64,000 nt of DNA from Scatosoma sp002474405 (GCA_937892545.1 CALAFO010000004.1:4453-68452), one strand, 5' to 3'. Positions 33,307 to 42,574 are shown, numbered from the stretch's first letter. Translations and numbers: made by a program. Notes: generated by a model not told the origin, from the letters alone.

Positions 33307-33885
33307 ATGGAAAACTATATTCGCGTAAACGAAACCACGGGGCAGCAGGAATACGTCATCGATTTCGACGGCGTAACGGCGCAACTTCCCATCCTTCCCC
33401 TGCCAAGCGGCGTTAAAATCTGCTTTTTCAACCTGCACGGCAACGTGCTTTTAACGGAAAAATGCGCGCAGCTGCTCACCGATAAAATCGGCGACTGCGA
33501 AGTGCTGATCACCGCCGAATCGAAAGGTTTGCAGCTCACCCACTGCGTGGCGCGCAATATGGGCATGCCCTTCTACGCCGTAGCCCGCAAGAGCAAAAAG
33601 CTGTATATGCAGGACGGCATCGACGTACCCATCGCCTCCTCCATCACCACGGGCAAAGAACAGCGCCTGTATTTATCCCGCCACGACGTAGAACTCATCA
33701 AAGGCAAAAAAGTGTGCATCGTAGACGACGTGGTTTCCACGGGCGCGTCGCTCGCGGGACTGGAAGCGCTTGTCGAAAAAGCGGGCGGCATCGTTTACAA
33801 AAAGGCGTTCGTGCTTGCCGAAGGCGAAGCGGCAAAACGCCCCGACGTGCTTTACCTGAATACCATCCCCGTCATCACGGACTGA
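33307..33885 (+). CDS. Purine phosphoribosyltransferase (adenine/xanthine type)
   Basis: The 192-residue protein has the type I phosphoribosyltransferase fold, with the PRPP loop V-C-I-V-D-D-V-V-S-T-G-A-S-L (about 137-150), an upstream T-A-E-S-K-G-L-Q-L substrate segment and A-R-K-S-K-K-L-Y. The layout resembles Apt/Xpt-like proteins of Clostridia rather than classical HPRT. The expected reaction is base plus PRPP to nucleotide; adenine versus xanthine specificity cannot be fixed by eye. ATG 33307 follows GGGAGG at 10 bases. Single gene with its own promoter and terminator. Confidence 0.88.
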   Translation: MENYIRVNETTGQQEYVIDFDGVTAQLPILPLPSGVKICFFNLHGNVLLTEKCAQLLTDKIGDCEVLITAESKGLQLTHCVARNMGMPFYAVARKSKKLYMQDGIDVPIASSITTGKEQRLYLSRHDVELIKGKKVCIVDDVVSTGASLAGLEALVEKAGGIVYKKAFVLAEGEAAKRPDVLYLNTIPVITD

Positions 33886-33903
33886 TTTAAAAACAATTAA
33901 AAC

Positions 33904-33958
33904 AAAACTCTTTGAAAGGCTGATAACAGCTTATCTGCCTTTTCAAAGAGTTTTTTTA
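33904..33958 (+). terminator. Terminator between the phosphoribosyltransferase gene and glpK
   Basis: Long stem CTCTTTGAAAGGC / GCCTTTTCAAAGAG (one bulge) with a 16-base loop and a TTTTTTTATTTT tail. The genes converge here, and the A-rich left side may also serve glpK. Confidence 0.88.
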
Positions 33959-33977
33959 TTTTGTTTTCCGGTTCCGC

Positions 33978-35465
33978 CTACTCCTTCGCCCAGCCGAGGC
34001 AGCGGCGCACCGCGTCGCGCCATTTTTCCAGCCGCTTTTCACGGATTTCCTTTTCCATGGCGGGCGAATATTTTCTGTCTGCCTGCCACAGTTTTTTCAG
34101 TTCTTTTCTGTCTTTCCATACCCCCGCGCCCAAGCCCGCCAGATACGCCGCGCCCAGCACCGTGGTCTCGCGGATTTCGGGCGTAACCACCTTTTTATCC
34201 GCTATATCCGCCTGAAACTGCATCAGAAATTTATCCCGCGAAGCGCCGCCGTCCGCTTTCAGCGTTTTTAACGTCATCCCCGTGTCTTTTTCCATGGCAA
34301 AAATCAGCTCCGCCGACTGAAACGCAATGGATTCCTGCGCTGCCCGGATGATATGTTCGCGCCGCGTGCCGCGCGTAATGCCCACCAGCACGCCGCGGGC
34401 GTACATATCCCAGTACGGAGCGCCCATGCCCGTAAACGCCGGCACCAGATACACGCCGCCCGTATCGGGCACTTTTCCCGCATAATATTCCGCGTCTTTG
34501 CTCTCGGCAAAAAATCGCATTTCGTCGCGCAGCCACTGAATCACCGCGCCGCCGATAAACACGCTGCCCTCCAGCGCGTATTGCGCAGGCTCGCCTTTCA
34601 GCGTCGCCGCCACGGTGGTAAGCAGCCCGTTCTTGCTTTCCGCGGGCGTTTCGCCCGTGTTCATCAGCAAAAAGCACCCCGTACCGTACGTATTCTTCGC
34701 TTCTCCCGCCTGAAAACAGCACTGCCCGAACAACGCCGACTGCTGATCTCCCGCCACGCCGAACACGGGAATTTCCACGCCGCCCACGGGCGCATAGCCG
34801 TACAATTCTCCCGAACTTTTCACTTCGGGCAACATCTCGCGCGGAATATGAAAAAGTTCCAGCAGCTCGTCGTCCCAGTCCAGCGTATGAATATTGAAAA
34901 GCATCGTCCGCGCGGCGTTCGTGCGGTCAGTCGCATGCACTTTCCCTCCCGTCAGCTTCCACACCAGATAGCTGTCCACCGTACCGAACAACAATTCTCC
35001 CCGCTTCGCACGCTCGCGCTTCGGGTCTGCCCTGTCCAGAATCCATTCCGCTTTCGATGCCGAAAAATACGCGTCGGGAATCAGCCCCGTCTTTTCCCGT
35101 ATCATTTCTCCCGCGCCCGACTTTACGATTTCTTCAATCCTTTCCGCCGTACGGCGGCACTGCCACACGATGGCGTTATACACGGGTTTGCCCGTGGCTT
35201 TTTCCCACACAATCGCCGTTTCGCGCTGGTTGGTAATGCCTATCGCCGCAATCTCTTCCGCGCCCACGCCGCTTTTTGCCAGCACTTCCATCATAATGCC
35301 GTACTGACTGCCCCATATGTCCGTCGGGTCGTGCTCCACCCAGCCTTCGCGCGGATAAAGCTGCGGAAATTCTCTGTTTAAAATGCAGACGATTTTTCCC
35401 TCCTCGCTCACAAGCGCCGCGCGCGAAGACGTCGTTCCCTGGTCCAAAGCAAGTATGTATTTCAT
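33978..35465 (-). CDS. glpK: Glycerol kinase
   Basis: The 495-residue protein has the FGGY kinase architecture at full length: N-terminal ALDQGTTSSRAALV, N-Q-R-E-T, W-Q-C-R-R-T, the G-T-V-D-S-Y-L-V-W-K-L-T-G-G segment and the C-terminal ATP site F-T-G-M-G-A-P-Y-W-D-M-Y-A-R-G and K-A-D-G-G-A-S-R-D-K-F-L-M-Q-F-Q-A-D. These are GlpK-specific rather than xylulokinase-like. It phosphorylates glycerol to glycerol 3-phosphate. No glpF or glpD lies beside it. It is transcribed alone, toward the terminator shared with the phosphoribosyltransferase gene. Confidence 0.95.
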   Translation of the reverse strand: MKYILALDQGTTSSRAALVSEEGKIVCILNREFPQLYPREGWVEHDPTDIWGSQYGIMMEVLAKSGVGAEEIAAIGITNQRETAIVWEKATGKPVYNAIVWQCRRTAERIEEIVKSGAGEMIREKTGLIPDAYFSASKAEWILDRADPKRERAKRGELLFGTVDSYLVWKLTGGKVHATDRTNAARTMLFNIHTLDWDDELLELFHIPREMLPEVKSSGELYGYAPVGGVEIPVFGVAGDQQSALFGQCCFQAGEAKNTYGTGCFLLMNTGETPAESKNGLLTTVAATLKGEPAQYALEGSVFIGGAVIQWLRDEMRFFAESKDAEYYAGKVPDTGGVYLVPAFTGMGAPYWDMYARGVLVGITRGTRREHIIRAAQESIAFQSAELIFAMEKDTGMTLKTLKADGGASRDKFLMQFQADIADKKVVTPEIRETTVLGAAYLAGLGAGVWKDRKELKKLWQADRKYSPAMEKEIREKRLEKWRDAVRRCLGWAKE

Positions 35466-36035
35466 TTTTTCCTCTCCGATACTTCGTTTTTTGTTTAATC
35501 TTTATCCGTCGGAAACCGCATATGCGGCTTGCCGCAATCGTTGCGCTTCCGCGTTTTTTTCGGGTATATCCTTCGCTCCCCTACCGGAAGGAGTTCTTTT
35601 TTTCATATGCGCGGCGCGAGATATGCGGCGCCGCACACACGTCGGATGACGGGAGTATGTGCCGGAAGAACGGCTTTTTTGCGCGAAAAACGTCGTATTT
35701 TGCGTTTTCGACAAACGCCCTTTTCCGCATACGGCATTTTCTTACAAAATCCCGCAAATTTCCCCTTTCGTTTTTTCCCGTATGGCAAACGGGTCATATA
35801 AATCGGAAAAAAACAATCCACCTCATACGCGGCGTTACGCCCGCACGGTTCTCGCCCGATCGCCCGCCCGTCGGCGTCGCCCGTGCGCCGCCCCGGCAAG
35901 CCGCCGCAATCGCACGTCGAACGCAACGCGTTTTTCGCCGCGCGGATCCGATACTTCGCGCCGAGCCATAAACAAGCGCCGCCCCGTTTAAAGATAATCC
36001 GCCCGCATAAACGGACGGATTGAATTACGAACGAT
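35466..36035. other. Intergenic region between glpK and galT
   Basis: 570 bases. A bulged hairpin at about 35996-36021 (AATCCG-C-CCG / CGG-A-CGGATT) may end galT transcription. The rest holds open frames on both strands without ribosome sites or protein character, and a GC-rich middle. I see no clear glpK promoter. Confidence 0.5.
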
Positions 36036-37529
36036 TTATTTCGTCAGCCCGCAAGTCTTTAAAAATCTTCCGAACGCGGCTTTGCCCTGTTCGTCGTGCT
36101 TGAACACGGCGGTATTATCCAGAATATTTTCGCATACGTTTTCCACATACGCGGTTACGATTTTTTCCGCCTTTTCTTCGCTGTTGTTCGTGCCGTGCTT
36201 TGCCAGCAAAGAATGAATCATCTCCGTATGAATCTGCATATCCTCGGCGATTTCCGTATTTTCGCCCGTGAGGAACTTCCGCACCTCTTTCAGCTGGCGG
36301 TGCAATCTTCCGGGAAGAATAAATCTGCCCATCGCCTCTATCAGCCCGATCGATTCGCTCTTGATATTATGATATTCTTTATGCGCGTGGAAAATTCCGT
36401 CCGGATACTGCTCGTCGCAGCGGTTGTTGCGCAGCAGCAGATACACTTCGTATCCCTCCGCCGTCTTTCTTGCAATGGGCGAAAGCGTGTTGTGCGGCGC
36501 GTCCGTTTTCGCAATGATGCCCACCCGCTCGTCGGAATACTTCGTCCACACGTTTAAAACGTTGGCTGCGGCGCGGCAAAGCGCCTCTTTGTCGCTGCCC
36601 GTAAACAAAATCACGCTGTTGTACCAGTCGGGCAGATATACGCTTACGTCGCCTTCCGTTACGGCAATTTTTTCGCCCCGCGCGCACTCGAACATCGGGA
36701 AGACGTGCTTGCCGCCCTGAAAATGCTCGTGCGCCAGAATGCTGCCTCCCACAATGGGCAGGGGAGCGTTCGAACCGATGCAGTAATCGGGCGCGTAATC
36801 CACGAAATCCAGCAGCTTGCGCGTCGTCTTTTCCGTCAGTTCCATGGGGGTATGGGTGAGATTGATGGCAATTCCGTGCTGATAAAAATACGCGTACGGC
36901 GAAAACTGCCAGAACCATTTTTCGCCCGCCAGCGTCAGAGGCACCGTGCGCATATTGCGCCGCGTTCTGCCCTGTCCCACATAGCCCACGTTCTCTTTGC
37001 AAAGCATGCACTTCGGGTAGCCGGAAGAAACGTTTCTCAGCTTCGCCGTCAGCTTGTTGTTCTTTTCGGGCTTGCTTAAATTTACGGTGATTTCGATGGG
37101 AATCCGCGTGGTCGTGGTTTTCCAGTACTCGTTTTTCGCAATCGCCGAAGCCTTCACGTAATCGTTTTTCACTCCCAGGTCGTACAGCATGTCAAACGCC
37201 GCCGCGGGCGATTTTTCGTGCAATTCGTCGAATTTCGCAATCACTTCCGAGGGGCGCGGCGAAAGCATATCCAGAATATCGGAAGTAAAAAATTCTTCCT
37301 CGCCCTCGCCGATAATGCCGTTTTCCAGCGCGTATTCCGCCAGCGGCTTCACAATCTCGTCCGGGCAGGTCAGCGCGGCGATTTTCTTTTCGTTCACCCA
37401 GCAGGGCTTGATTTCGTTTAAATTGAATTTCGACATCAGCAGGTTGGAAACGTACGTCTCGTCCGCTTCGGGCAACCCCAGATGAATTTTGGCATATGCG
37501 ATTAAATCGCTGAGATTCTGATTGATCAT
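36036..37529 (-). CDS. galT: UTP-hexose-1-phosphate uridylyltransferase, class II GalT
   Basis: The 497-residue length and the motifs (M-S-K-F-N-L near residue 50, M-R-T-V-P-L-T-L, F-S-P-Y-A-Y-F-Y-Q-H-G, Y-C-I-G-S-N-A-P-L-P-I-V-G-G-S-I-L-A-H-E-H-F-Q-G-G) mark the Gram-positive class II GalT, unrelated in length to the 350-residue class I enzyme. It swaps galactose-1-phosphate and UDP-glucose in the Leloir pathway. It lies 29 bases downstream of galK in the same operon. galE is not in the window. Confidence 0.95.
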   Translation of the reverse strand: MINQNLSDLIAYAKIHLGLPEADETYVSNLLMSKFNLNEIKPCWVNEKKIAALTCPDEIVKPLAEYALENGIIGEGEEEFFTSDILDMLSPRPSEVIAKFDELHEKSPAAAFDMLYDLGVKNDYVKASAIAKNEYWKTTTTRIPIEITVNLSKPEKNNKLTAKLRNVSSGYPKCMLCKENVGYVGQGRTRRNMRTVPLTLAGEKWFWQFSPYAYFYQHGIAINLTHTPMELTEKTTRKLLDFVDYAPDYCIGSNAPLPIVGGSILAHEHFQGGKHVFPMFECARGEKIAVTEGDVSVYLPDWYNSVILFTGSDKEALCRAAANVLNVWTKYSDERVGIIAKTDAPHNTLSPIARKTAEGYEVYLLLRNNRCDEQYPDGIFHAHKEYHNIKSESIGLIEAMGRFILPGRLHRQLKEVRKFLTGENTEIAEDMQIHTEMIHSLLAKHGTNNSEEKAEKIVTAYVENVCENILDNTAVFKHDEQGKAAFGRFLKTCGLTK

Positions 37530-37558
37530 TGTTTCCGCCTTTCCGCTCCGCGGTTTTT

Positions 37559-38716
37559 TTACAGTTTCGAAACGGTGATGCCGTCCTCGATCGAAGTTTC
37601 GTAGAACGACGCGCGATAGCCGATCGCGTCGAAATACGCCTTATCCACATGGCGGATAAATCCTTCCACCGCCGATTTTTTCACGATGGAAATGGTGCAG
37701 CCGCCGAACCCCGCGCCGATCATACGCGAACCGAGGCACCCCGCCTCTTTCCGCGCCAGAGCGGAAAGCATATCCAGCTCCTTGCCCGTTACTTCGTACA
37801 AATCGCGCAGCGAATAATGGCTTTCGTTCAACAGTCTGCCCAGCTCCGCAATATCTCCGCGCTTTAAAGCTTCCACCGCCTCGGTAACGCGCGCGCATTC
37901 CGTAACCACGTGCTCCGCACGCTTTGCCACCACGCCCGAAAGCAGATATTTCACTTCGTTGAAATCCTCTACGGAAAGTTCCGCCAGCGCGTTGATTTTC
38001 TTCACTTCCTGAATCTTTTTCAACGCTACTTCCACTTCGTGGCGGCGTACGTTATACTTGCTTTCCACCAGATTGTGCGGCTTGTTGCAGTTCGCCACCA
38101 CAATACAGTAATCTCCCAGCTGCAAAGGCACGTATTCGTAATCCAGCGTGGCGCAATCCAGCAAAATCGCATGGTCTTTCTTGCCCATCGCCGAAGCAAA
38201 CTGATCCATAATCCCGCAATTCACGCCCGCGTACTTGTTTTCCGCGCGCTGCGAAATCAGCGCCAGCTGCACTTTATCGTACTTCACGCCCGCGTATTCC
38301 GAAAGCGCCACCGCCGTGGAAACTTCGATCGCCGCCGAAGAAGAAAGCCCGCTGCCGAAAGGAACGGTGCAATCGTACAACAGGTCGCAGCCCACCAGCG
38401 GCGTGCCGCTTTCCTGCAAAAAGTACGCAACGCCCGCCTGATAATTGCCCCATTTCAGCGACTTGTACTCGCCGATTTTATCGATGTCAAGCTCTACCAC
38501 CTGCTTGAAATCGGAAGCCGCCACGCGGATAACGTTTTCGCCGTTTTTGCGGGCGTACACGTTGCAGCGCAGATTGAGCGCCGCGGGAAACACCTTGCCT
38601 CCGCAGTAATCCACATGCTCGCCGATCACGTTGATTCGTCCCGCAGCCGTAAACAAATCCTGCGGAGCGGCGCGATATAAGCTTTCAAACAGTCCGATAG
38701 CTTCGTTGCGTTCCAT
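37559..38716 (-). CDS. galK: Galactokinase
   Basis: A 385-residue GHMP kinase with the galactokinase signature G-R-I-N-V-I-G-E-H-V-D-Y-C-G-G (about 26-40), the ATP loop P-F-G-S-G-L-S-S-S-A-A-I-E (about 118-130), the catalytic Asp in C-G-I-M-D-Q-F-A and the C-terminal G-A-G-F-G-G-C-T-I-S-I. It makes galactose-1-phosphate for GalT, encoded directly downstream. A strong promoter lies upstream; no operator-like repeat is obvious. Confidence 0.95.
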   Translation of the reverse strand: MERNEAIGLFESLYRAAPQDLFTAAGRINVIGEHVDYCGGKVFPAALNLRCNVYARKNGENVIRVAASDFKQVVELDIDKIGEYKSLKWGNYQAGVAYFLQESGTPLVGCDLLYDCTVPFGSGLSSSAAIEVSTAVALSEYAGVKYDKVQLALISQRAENKYAGVNCGIMDQFASAMGKKDHAILLDCATLDYEYVPLQLGDYCIVVANCNKPHNLVESKYNVRRHEVEVALKKIQEVKKINALAELSVEDFNEVKYLLSGVVAKRAEHVVTECARVTEAVEALKRGDIAELGRLLNESHYSLRDLYEVTGKELDMLSALARKEAGCLGSRMIGAGFGGCTISIVKKSAVEGFIRHVDKAYFDAIGYRASFYETSIEDGITVSKL

Positions 38717-38789
38717 TTTTACCTCTTGCCTCCGTATTTGAGAGAATTTTTAACAAAATTTCGAAATTTATTTTCATTTTCGCATATAA

Positions 38790-38818
38790 ATTATATCATA
38801 ACAAAAAAGAAAAGTCAA
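38790..38818 (-). promoter_or_regulatory. Promoter of galK-galT
   Basis: Minus strand: TTGACT (38813-38818), 17-base spacer, TATAAT (38790-38795), 73 bases before galK. Confidence 0.85.
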
Positions 38819-38991
38819 TGATAACGCCGCATTTTTTCAATGTTTTCCCTCGAAAAAAAAGGATGTTTTTCTTTGCCCGCTTCCGCGCGTTGCCGCCCCG
38901 CGTTTTTCATCGGAAAAAAAGCGGAAAAAATTGCCGCAAAAAAAAAACGAGCGCCCGCGAAACACCCTCCGTTTCGTCCTGCGCACGTTTT

Positions 38992-39204
38992 TCAGTCTTC
39001 TCCGATATAAACGAATCTCGGCACTTTCCGCCCGTCCTTTTCAACAAGTTCGTTCCACATCGCCGCCGGACGGATCCACAGCTTTCCTTCGCCGTACAGC
39101 GCGCGGTATACCGCATACTCTTCCAACGTTTCCGAATGCGTCGCCGTACCGATTACTTCGTATTCTTTGCCTTTGAAATGGCGGTATCTGCCCGGTTTTA
39201 TCAT
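38992..39204 (-). CDS. DUF1653 domain small protein
   Basis: The 70-residue product MIKPGRYRHFKGKEYEVIGT ... S-E-T-L-E-E-Y-A-V-Y-R-A-L-Y-G ... L-W-I-R-P ... R-F is the DUF1653 domain over its whole length. Function unknown; the domain is a small all-beta module common in bacteria. The ATG lies 1 base after the VTT gene stop (TAA-A-ATG) with only an A/G-rich run as ribosome site, so translation is probably coupled to the VTT gene. The frame is open 30 codons further up, within the VTT gene. Confidence 0.88.
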   Translation of the reverse strand: MIKPGRYRHFKGKEYEVIGTATHSETLEEYAVYRALYGEGKLWIRPAAMWNELVEKDGRKVPRFVYIGED

Positions 39205-39205
39205 T

Positions 39206-40174
39206 TTATTTTTCTTCTTTTTTCTCGTTTTCCTGCGCCTTGGCGCGCGCTTCGTGCCGCGCGGAAAGCTTTTTGTACGCATACGAACAGGCAAGCCCCA
39301 GCACCAAAAGCACGCCGAACACGATGGCGGAAACCACGTAATTTTCCTGCATCAGCTCGTGCCCGCACCAAGTGGACGCCACCACCGACGGAATTCTGGC
39401 AAGCATGATTACCAGAATCGACGAAAACGCGCCGTCGTTGGAAATCGCCGCCATCCAGGTGAAAATATCCTTGGGCGTTCCCGGCAGAAAGTTCATCAGA
39501 AACAAAAACACGTTCCGTTTTTTCTTATCTTTCAGCATCGCCGCCGAACGCATTTTTTCGGGGGAAATAAACAGTCCCACCAGCTTCGTGCCGTACTTTT
39601 TCCCCAGCAGAAAAATAATCAGCGTGCCTATCAGCGAACCGACCATGCACCACAGCGCGCCCCACCAGGTGCCGAACGCATAGCCGCCCGCAACCTGTAG
39701 CGGTCCGCCCGGAATCAGCCTGAACACCGTCATCACCACGCGCAACCCGATAAAAATAAAAATGCTGCTTGTGCCGAATCCCTCTATCCACTCCTTGAAC
39801 CCCTGCGGATCTTTCACGAGATTCACCACCGCCACGCCTACAAACACATAGAAGAGGATGTAGAAAACCACCATCACCGCCAGAGCGATCGCCGCCGCGA
39901 TGCGCTTCTTTTTCGCGCCTTCCAGCTCGTTCCCGCGCTCCCGTACCGCCGATTTCAACGCCGAAAATTTATTTTTTATTCCCTCGCCGAGCCGCGCGAA
40001 AACGCCGCGCTTTTTTTCGGGCGCAGCCGTTTCTTCTTTCCCTTCGCCCGCGGCGATTTCCATATCGGAGCATACCGCCGCGCCCGCTTCCGCCGCGCCG
40101 CAATCTTCGCCCCGTACGGCTTCCGTCTCCGCTTCGGCGATACCGGAAATATTTTCGTCGATTTTTTCGGTCAT
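39206..40174 (-). CDS. VTT-domain membrane protein (TVP38/TMEM64 family)
   Basis: The 322-residue protein has an acidic, low-complexity N-terminus (about 1-60) and then the VTT (SNARE-associated) domain: helices from about 90, the conserved F-R-L-I-P-G-G-P-L-Q-V-A-G-G-Y-A-F-G-T-W-W-G-A segment with re-entrant character, G-S-L-I-G-T-L-I-I-F-L-L-G-K-K-Y-G and the F-L-P-G-T-P-K-D segment. The C-terminus is charged. Proteins of this family (DedA superfamily) are linked to lipid scrambling or undecaprenyl-phosphate recycling. Start 40174 follows AAGGA at 8 bases. Confidence 0.9.
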   Translation of the reverse strand: MTEKIDENISGIAEAETEAVRGEDCGAAEAGAAVCSDMEIAAGEGKEETAAPEKKRGVFARLGEGIKNKFSALKSAVRERGNELEGAKKKRIAAAIALAVMVVFYILFYVFVGVAVVNLVKDPQGFKEWIEGFGTSSIFIFIGLRVVMTVFRLIPGGPLQVAGGYAFGTWWGALWCMVGSLIGTLIIFLLGKKYGTKLVGLFISPEKMRSAAMLKDKKKRNVFLFLMNFLPGTPKDIFTWMAAISNDGAFSSILVIMLARIPSVVASTWCGHELMQENYVVSAIVFGVLLVLGLACSYAYKKLSARHEARAKAQENEKKEEK

Positions 40175-40192
40175 AAGTAAAATCCTTAAGCA

Positions 40193-40235
40193 AAAAAAGA
40201 GCCGCACTCCGTAAAACAATCGGAAAAGTGCGGCT
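40193..40235 (-). terminator. Terminator after the cold-shock gene
   Basis: Minus strand: AGCCGCACT / AGTGCGGCT stem, 18-base loop, then CTTTTTTTG. It lies 37 bases past the cold-shock stop and just before the VTT gene, which must rely on read-through or a promoter that I cannot see. Confidence 0.85.
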
Positions 40236-40271
40236 GAAAAAGCTGATTTTTTTCGAAAAACCTGCTACAAT

Positions 40272-40484
40272 TTACAGCGCCTGAACGTTGATGGCGCGCA
40301 ATTTGTTCGGGTTTTTGGGATCCGTTTCCGTTTCGTAGGAAACTTTCTGCCCTTCTTTCAGGCTTCTGTATCCATCGGCCTGGATCGCGGAGTAATGTAC
40401 GAATACGTCGTCGCCGCCTTCATCGCCGGCGATAAACCCGTAACCTTTCTCCGAATTGAACCATTTCACCGTACCTTGACTCAT
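40272..40484 (-). CDS. Cold-shock protein
   Basis: The 70-residue protein MSQGTVKWFNSEKGYGFIAG has RNP1 (K-G-Y-G-F-I) and RNP2 (V-F-V-H-Y) of the CspA family, with all aromatic RNA-contact residues. It binds single-stranded RNA or DNA as a chaperone. AGGAGG lies 10 bases before the ATG. A leader of about 90 bases separates promoter and start, in keeping with the temperature-sensing leaders of csp genes, though the structure was not tested. Confidence 0.96.
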   Translation of the reverse strand: MSQGTVKWFNSEKGYGFIAGDEGGDDVFVHYSAIQADGYRSLKEGQKVSYETETDPKNPNKLRAINVQAL

Positions 40485-40583
40485 CCTTTGGGGTCCTCCT
40501 ATCAAAAGTTATCCAAAACGTAACCCGTCGAAAACAAACGACTATCAAGCCTCTCGGCGCGGTCTAATCCCGAATACATGTAT

Positions 40584-40612
40584 ATTATAACACATATTTT
40601 TACAAATTGCAA
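40584..40612 (-). promoter_or_regulatory. Promoter of the cold-shock gene
   Basis: Minus strand: TTGCAA (40607-40612), 17-base spacer, TATAAT (40584-40589). Confidence 0.75.
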
Positions 40613-40697
40613 TAATTTTAACAAATATTTTTCAAATTTTTATTAAAATCGAAAGCAAAAAGCCGCCGTTTTCCGCCGTTTTGCCGCCGCGTCGACT

Positions 40698-41063
40698 TTA
40701 AAACGCGTACGTCAGATACTCTATGCCGCCGCCCGGCAGTACCTCCGCCACGTCAAACCTCGCGTTCGGTTCTTTTCCCGTCTCCATCCAGTAATACGCG
40801 GCGATTTTGCGGTATTTTTCCCGTTTCTTCGCCCCCACCGCCTCGGCGGGCGTTCCGTATGCGTCCGAACTGCGCGTTTTCACTTCGATAAACGCAATTT
40901 CGCCCAGCGCCTTATCCTCCGCGATAATATCCGCCTCGCCGAACGGCGTTACGTAATTCGTCTTTAAAATTTTCAGCCCGCGCGCTTTCAGAAACTCCGC
41001 CACGCGCTTTTCTCCGCCACGCCCTAAAGCTTTTTTGTAAACGTCCTGCGATGAAAAGGACAT
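40698..41063 (-). CDS. yraN: YraN family endonuclease-like protein (UPF0102)
   Basis: The 121-residue protein has the UPF0102 pattern G-R-G-G-E-K-R-V-A-E-F-L, then F-G-E-A-D-I-I-A-E-D and I-A-F-I-E-V-K-T-R-S, the E-x-D ... E-V-K core of the restriction-endonuclease-like fold. The cellular role is unclear (Holliday-junction or DNA repair has been suggested). It overlaps the 3' end of rnhB by 40 bases, more than usual, but the conserved N-terminal G-R-G-G-E-K requires this start region. Last gene of the plsX-to-yraN leftward block. Confidence 0.9.
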   Translation of the reverse strand: MSFSSQDVYKKALGRGGEKRVAEFLKARGLKILKTNYVTPFGEADIIAEDKALGEIAFIEVKTRSSDAYGTPAEAVGAKKREKYRKIAAYYWMETGKEPNARFDVAEVLPGGGIEYLTYAF

Positions 41064-41644
41064 AACCCCGCCTCCTTAATCGCCGCGATGTGCGCCGCCG
41101 TGCCGTACCCCTTGTTTTTTTCGAATCCGTACGCGGGAAAAGCCTCGGCAAGCTTATCCATCAGGGCGTCTCTGTACACTTTCGCGATGATGCTCGCCGC
41201 GCCGATCGAATACGAAAGCGCGTCGCCGTGAACCACGCTCTGCTGCGGAAACGGAATATCCAGCGTCATGTTCCCGTCGGTCAGCACCGCGTCCGGCGTG
41301 ATTTTCAAAGCAAGCAGCGCTTCGCGCATGCCCTTCCTCGTGGCTTGCAGAATATTGATTTCGTCGATTTCCTCGTTCGAAATTTCCGTAATCGCGTACG
41401 CGAGCGCGCGCTCCTTAATCAGCGCCGATAATTGCTCCCTGCGTTTCGCCGATAATTTTTTGCTGTCGTCCACGCCCTCTATCAGAAGTTCGGGCGAAAG
41501 CGGCATAATCACCGCCGCGCACACCACGGGTCCCGCCAGCGGACCGCGCCCCACTTCGTCCACTCCGGCGATATATTTCGCTCCGCTTTTTTCAAGCGCG
41601 CGCTCGCAGGAAAGTTTGCTTTCGAAATCATACGGTTTTTTCAT
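41024..41644 (-). CDS. rnhB: Ribonuclease HII
   Basis: The 206-residue product contains G-V-D-E-V-G-R-G-P-L-A-G-P-V-V (catalytic Asp-Glu), D-D-S-K-K-L-S, L-T-D-G-N-M (Asp) and G-D-A-L-S-Y-S-I-G-A-A-S-I-I-A-K-V-Y-R-D (Asp), all of the RNase HII active site. It removes RNA from RNA-DNA hybrids and single ribonucleotides from DNA. It lies 21 bases downstream of rbgA, the standard rbgA-rnhB-yraN order of Bacillota. Confidence 0.96.
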   Translation of the reverse strand: MKKPYDFESKLSCERALEKSGAKYIAGVDEVGRGPLAGPVVCAAVIMPLSPELLIEGVDDSKKLSAKRREQLSALIKERALAYAITEISNEEIDEINILQATRKGMREALLALKITPDAVLTDGNMTLDIPFPQQSVVHGDALSYSIGAASIIAKVYRDALMDKLAEAFPAYGFEKNKGYGTAAHIAAIKEAGLCPFHRRTFTKKL

Positions 41645-41665
41645 TCGTTTTTCCTCCGCCCCCGC

Positions 41666-42574
41666 TTAAAATTTCACGTCCGCAAAATCGGACGGATTTT
41701 CCAGACAGATTTTTCCCAGCCGCCCTTTTCTGAAATCGTCGATCACCGCCCGCGCGCCGCGTTCGTAATCGAATTCGCCGCCGCGCAGAATAAACCCGCG
41801 CCGCCTGCACGCCGTTTCCAGCATCTCCACGGCTTCGCGGGTGCGTTCTTCCTCGTCCGCCGTTTTGTTCGTCTCCGCAATTTCTCCGCCGCAATCGATG
41901 CCGTACCGCTCCCGTAGCGCGGCGGGATAATTCGCTTTCAGCTCCTTTAAAAGCTCCAATGCAACGTCCGCGATATCCAGAATATCGTCGTTCAGACTGC
42001 CGATATACGCAAGATGCCGCGCCAGATACTGCGTTTTGCAGGAAGGCGGCATCGTTCCGGGCGTGTCCAGCAAATCGAAATCGGCGCATTTAATCCAGCG
42101 CACGTCGCGCGTAACGCCCGCGATGTCTCCCGTTTTCGCGCGCTTCGCCCCGCCCAGCAGATTCACCACCGTGCTTTTTCCCGTGTTCGGAATCCCCACC
42201 ACGGTATAGCGGAAACGTCGGGTAACGCCCTTGCTTTCGGCGCGTTCCCGCTTCTCTTTCGTCAGCGCCTGCAAGCGCTTTTCCAGCACGCGCCGCGAAG
42301 CGCCGTTCACGGCGGAAATCACCACGCAGGGCTTCCCCTGCGCCTCTATCATCGCCGCGAATTTTTCGCATTTCCCGTCCGACAAATCGCTTTTGTTCAG
42401 AACGTACAATACGGGCTTCCCTACGAAAATTTCCGGCAGTTTCGGGTTATACGTGGCAATCGGCGCGCGGGAATCCAGCACGCAGATAACGCCGTCGCAC
42501 AGCGCGCGTTTTTCTTCCATATCGCGCATCGCCTTTTTCATATGTCCCGGAAACCATTGTATCAGCTTCGCCAT
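41666..42574 (-). CDS. rbgA: Ribosome biogenesis GTPase RbgA (YlqF)
   Basis: The 302-residue circularly permuted GTPase begins with W-F-P-G-H-M-K-K-A, then G4 (L-N-K-S-D-L), G1 (G-I-P-N-T-G-K-S-T) and G3 (D-T-P-G) in the order G4-G1-G3, and ends in a helical domain with R-x-G-F-I-L-R-G-G-E-F-D. RbgA promotes late assembly of the 50S subunit. It is 3 bases downstream of trmD; rplS, which commonly sits between them, is missing here. Confidence 0.95.
   Translation of the reverse strand: MAKLIQWFPGHMKKAMRDMEEKRALCDGVICVLDSRAPIATYNPKLPEIFVGKPVLYVLNKSDLSDGKCEKFAAMIEAQGKPCVVISAVNGASRRVLEKRLQALTKEKRERAESKGVTRRFRYTVVGIPNTGKSTVVNLLGGAKRAKTGDIAGVTRDVRWIKCADFDLLDTPGTMPPSCKTQYLARHLAYIGSLNDDILDIADVALELLKELKANYPAALRERYGIDCGGEIAETNKTADEEERTREAVEMLETACRRRGFILRGGEFDYERGARAVIDDFRKGRLGKICLENPSDFADVKF

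Noticed and set aside
37639..37647. An exact TTATCCACA DnaA box
   Set aside because: It is single and lies inside galK; one 9-mer by chance is expected and there is no cluster.
36036..38716. A complete Leloir pathway operon
   Set aside because: galK and galT are adjacent but galE is not in the window and the aldose epimerase is 16 kb away, so only a partial set is supported.
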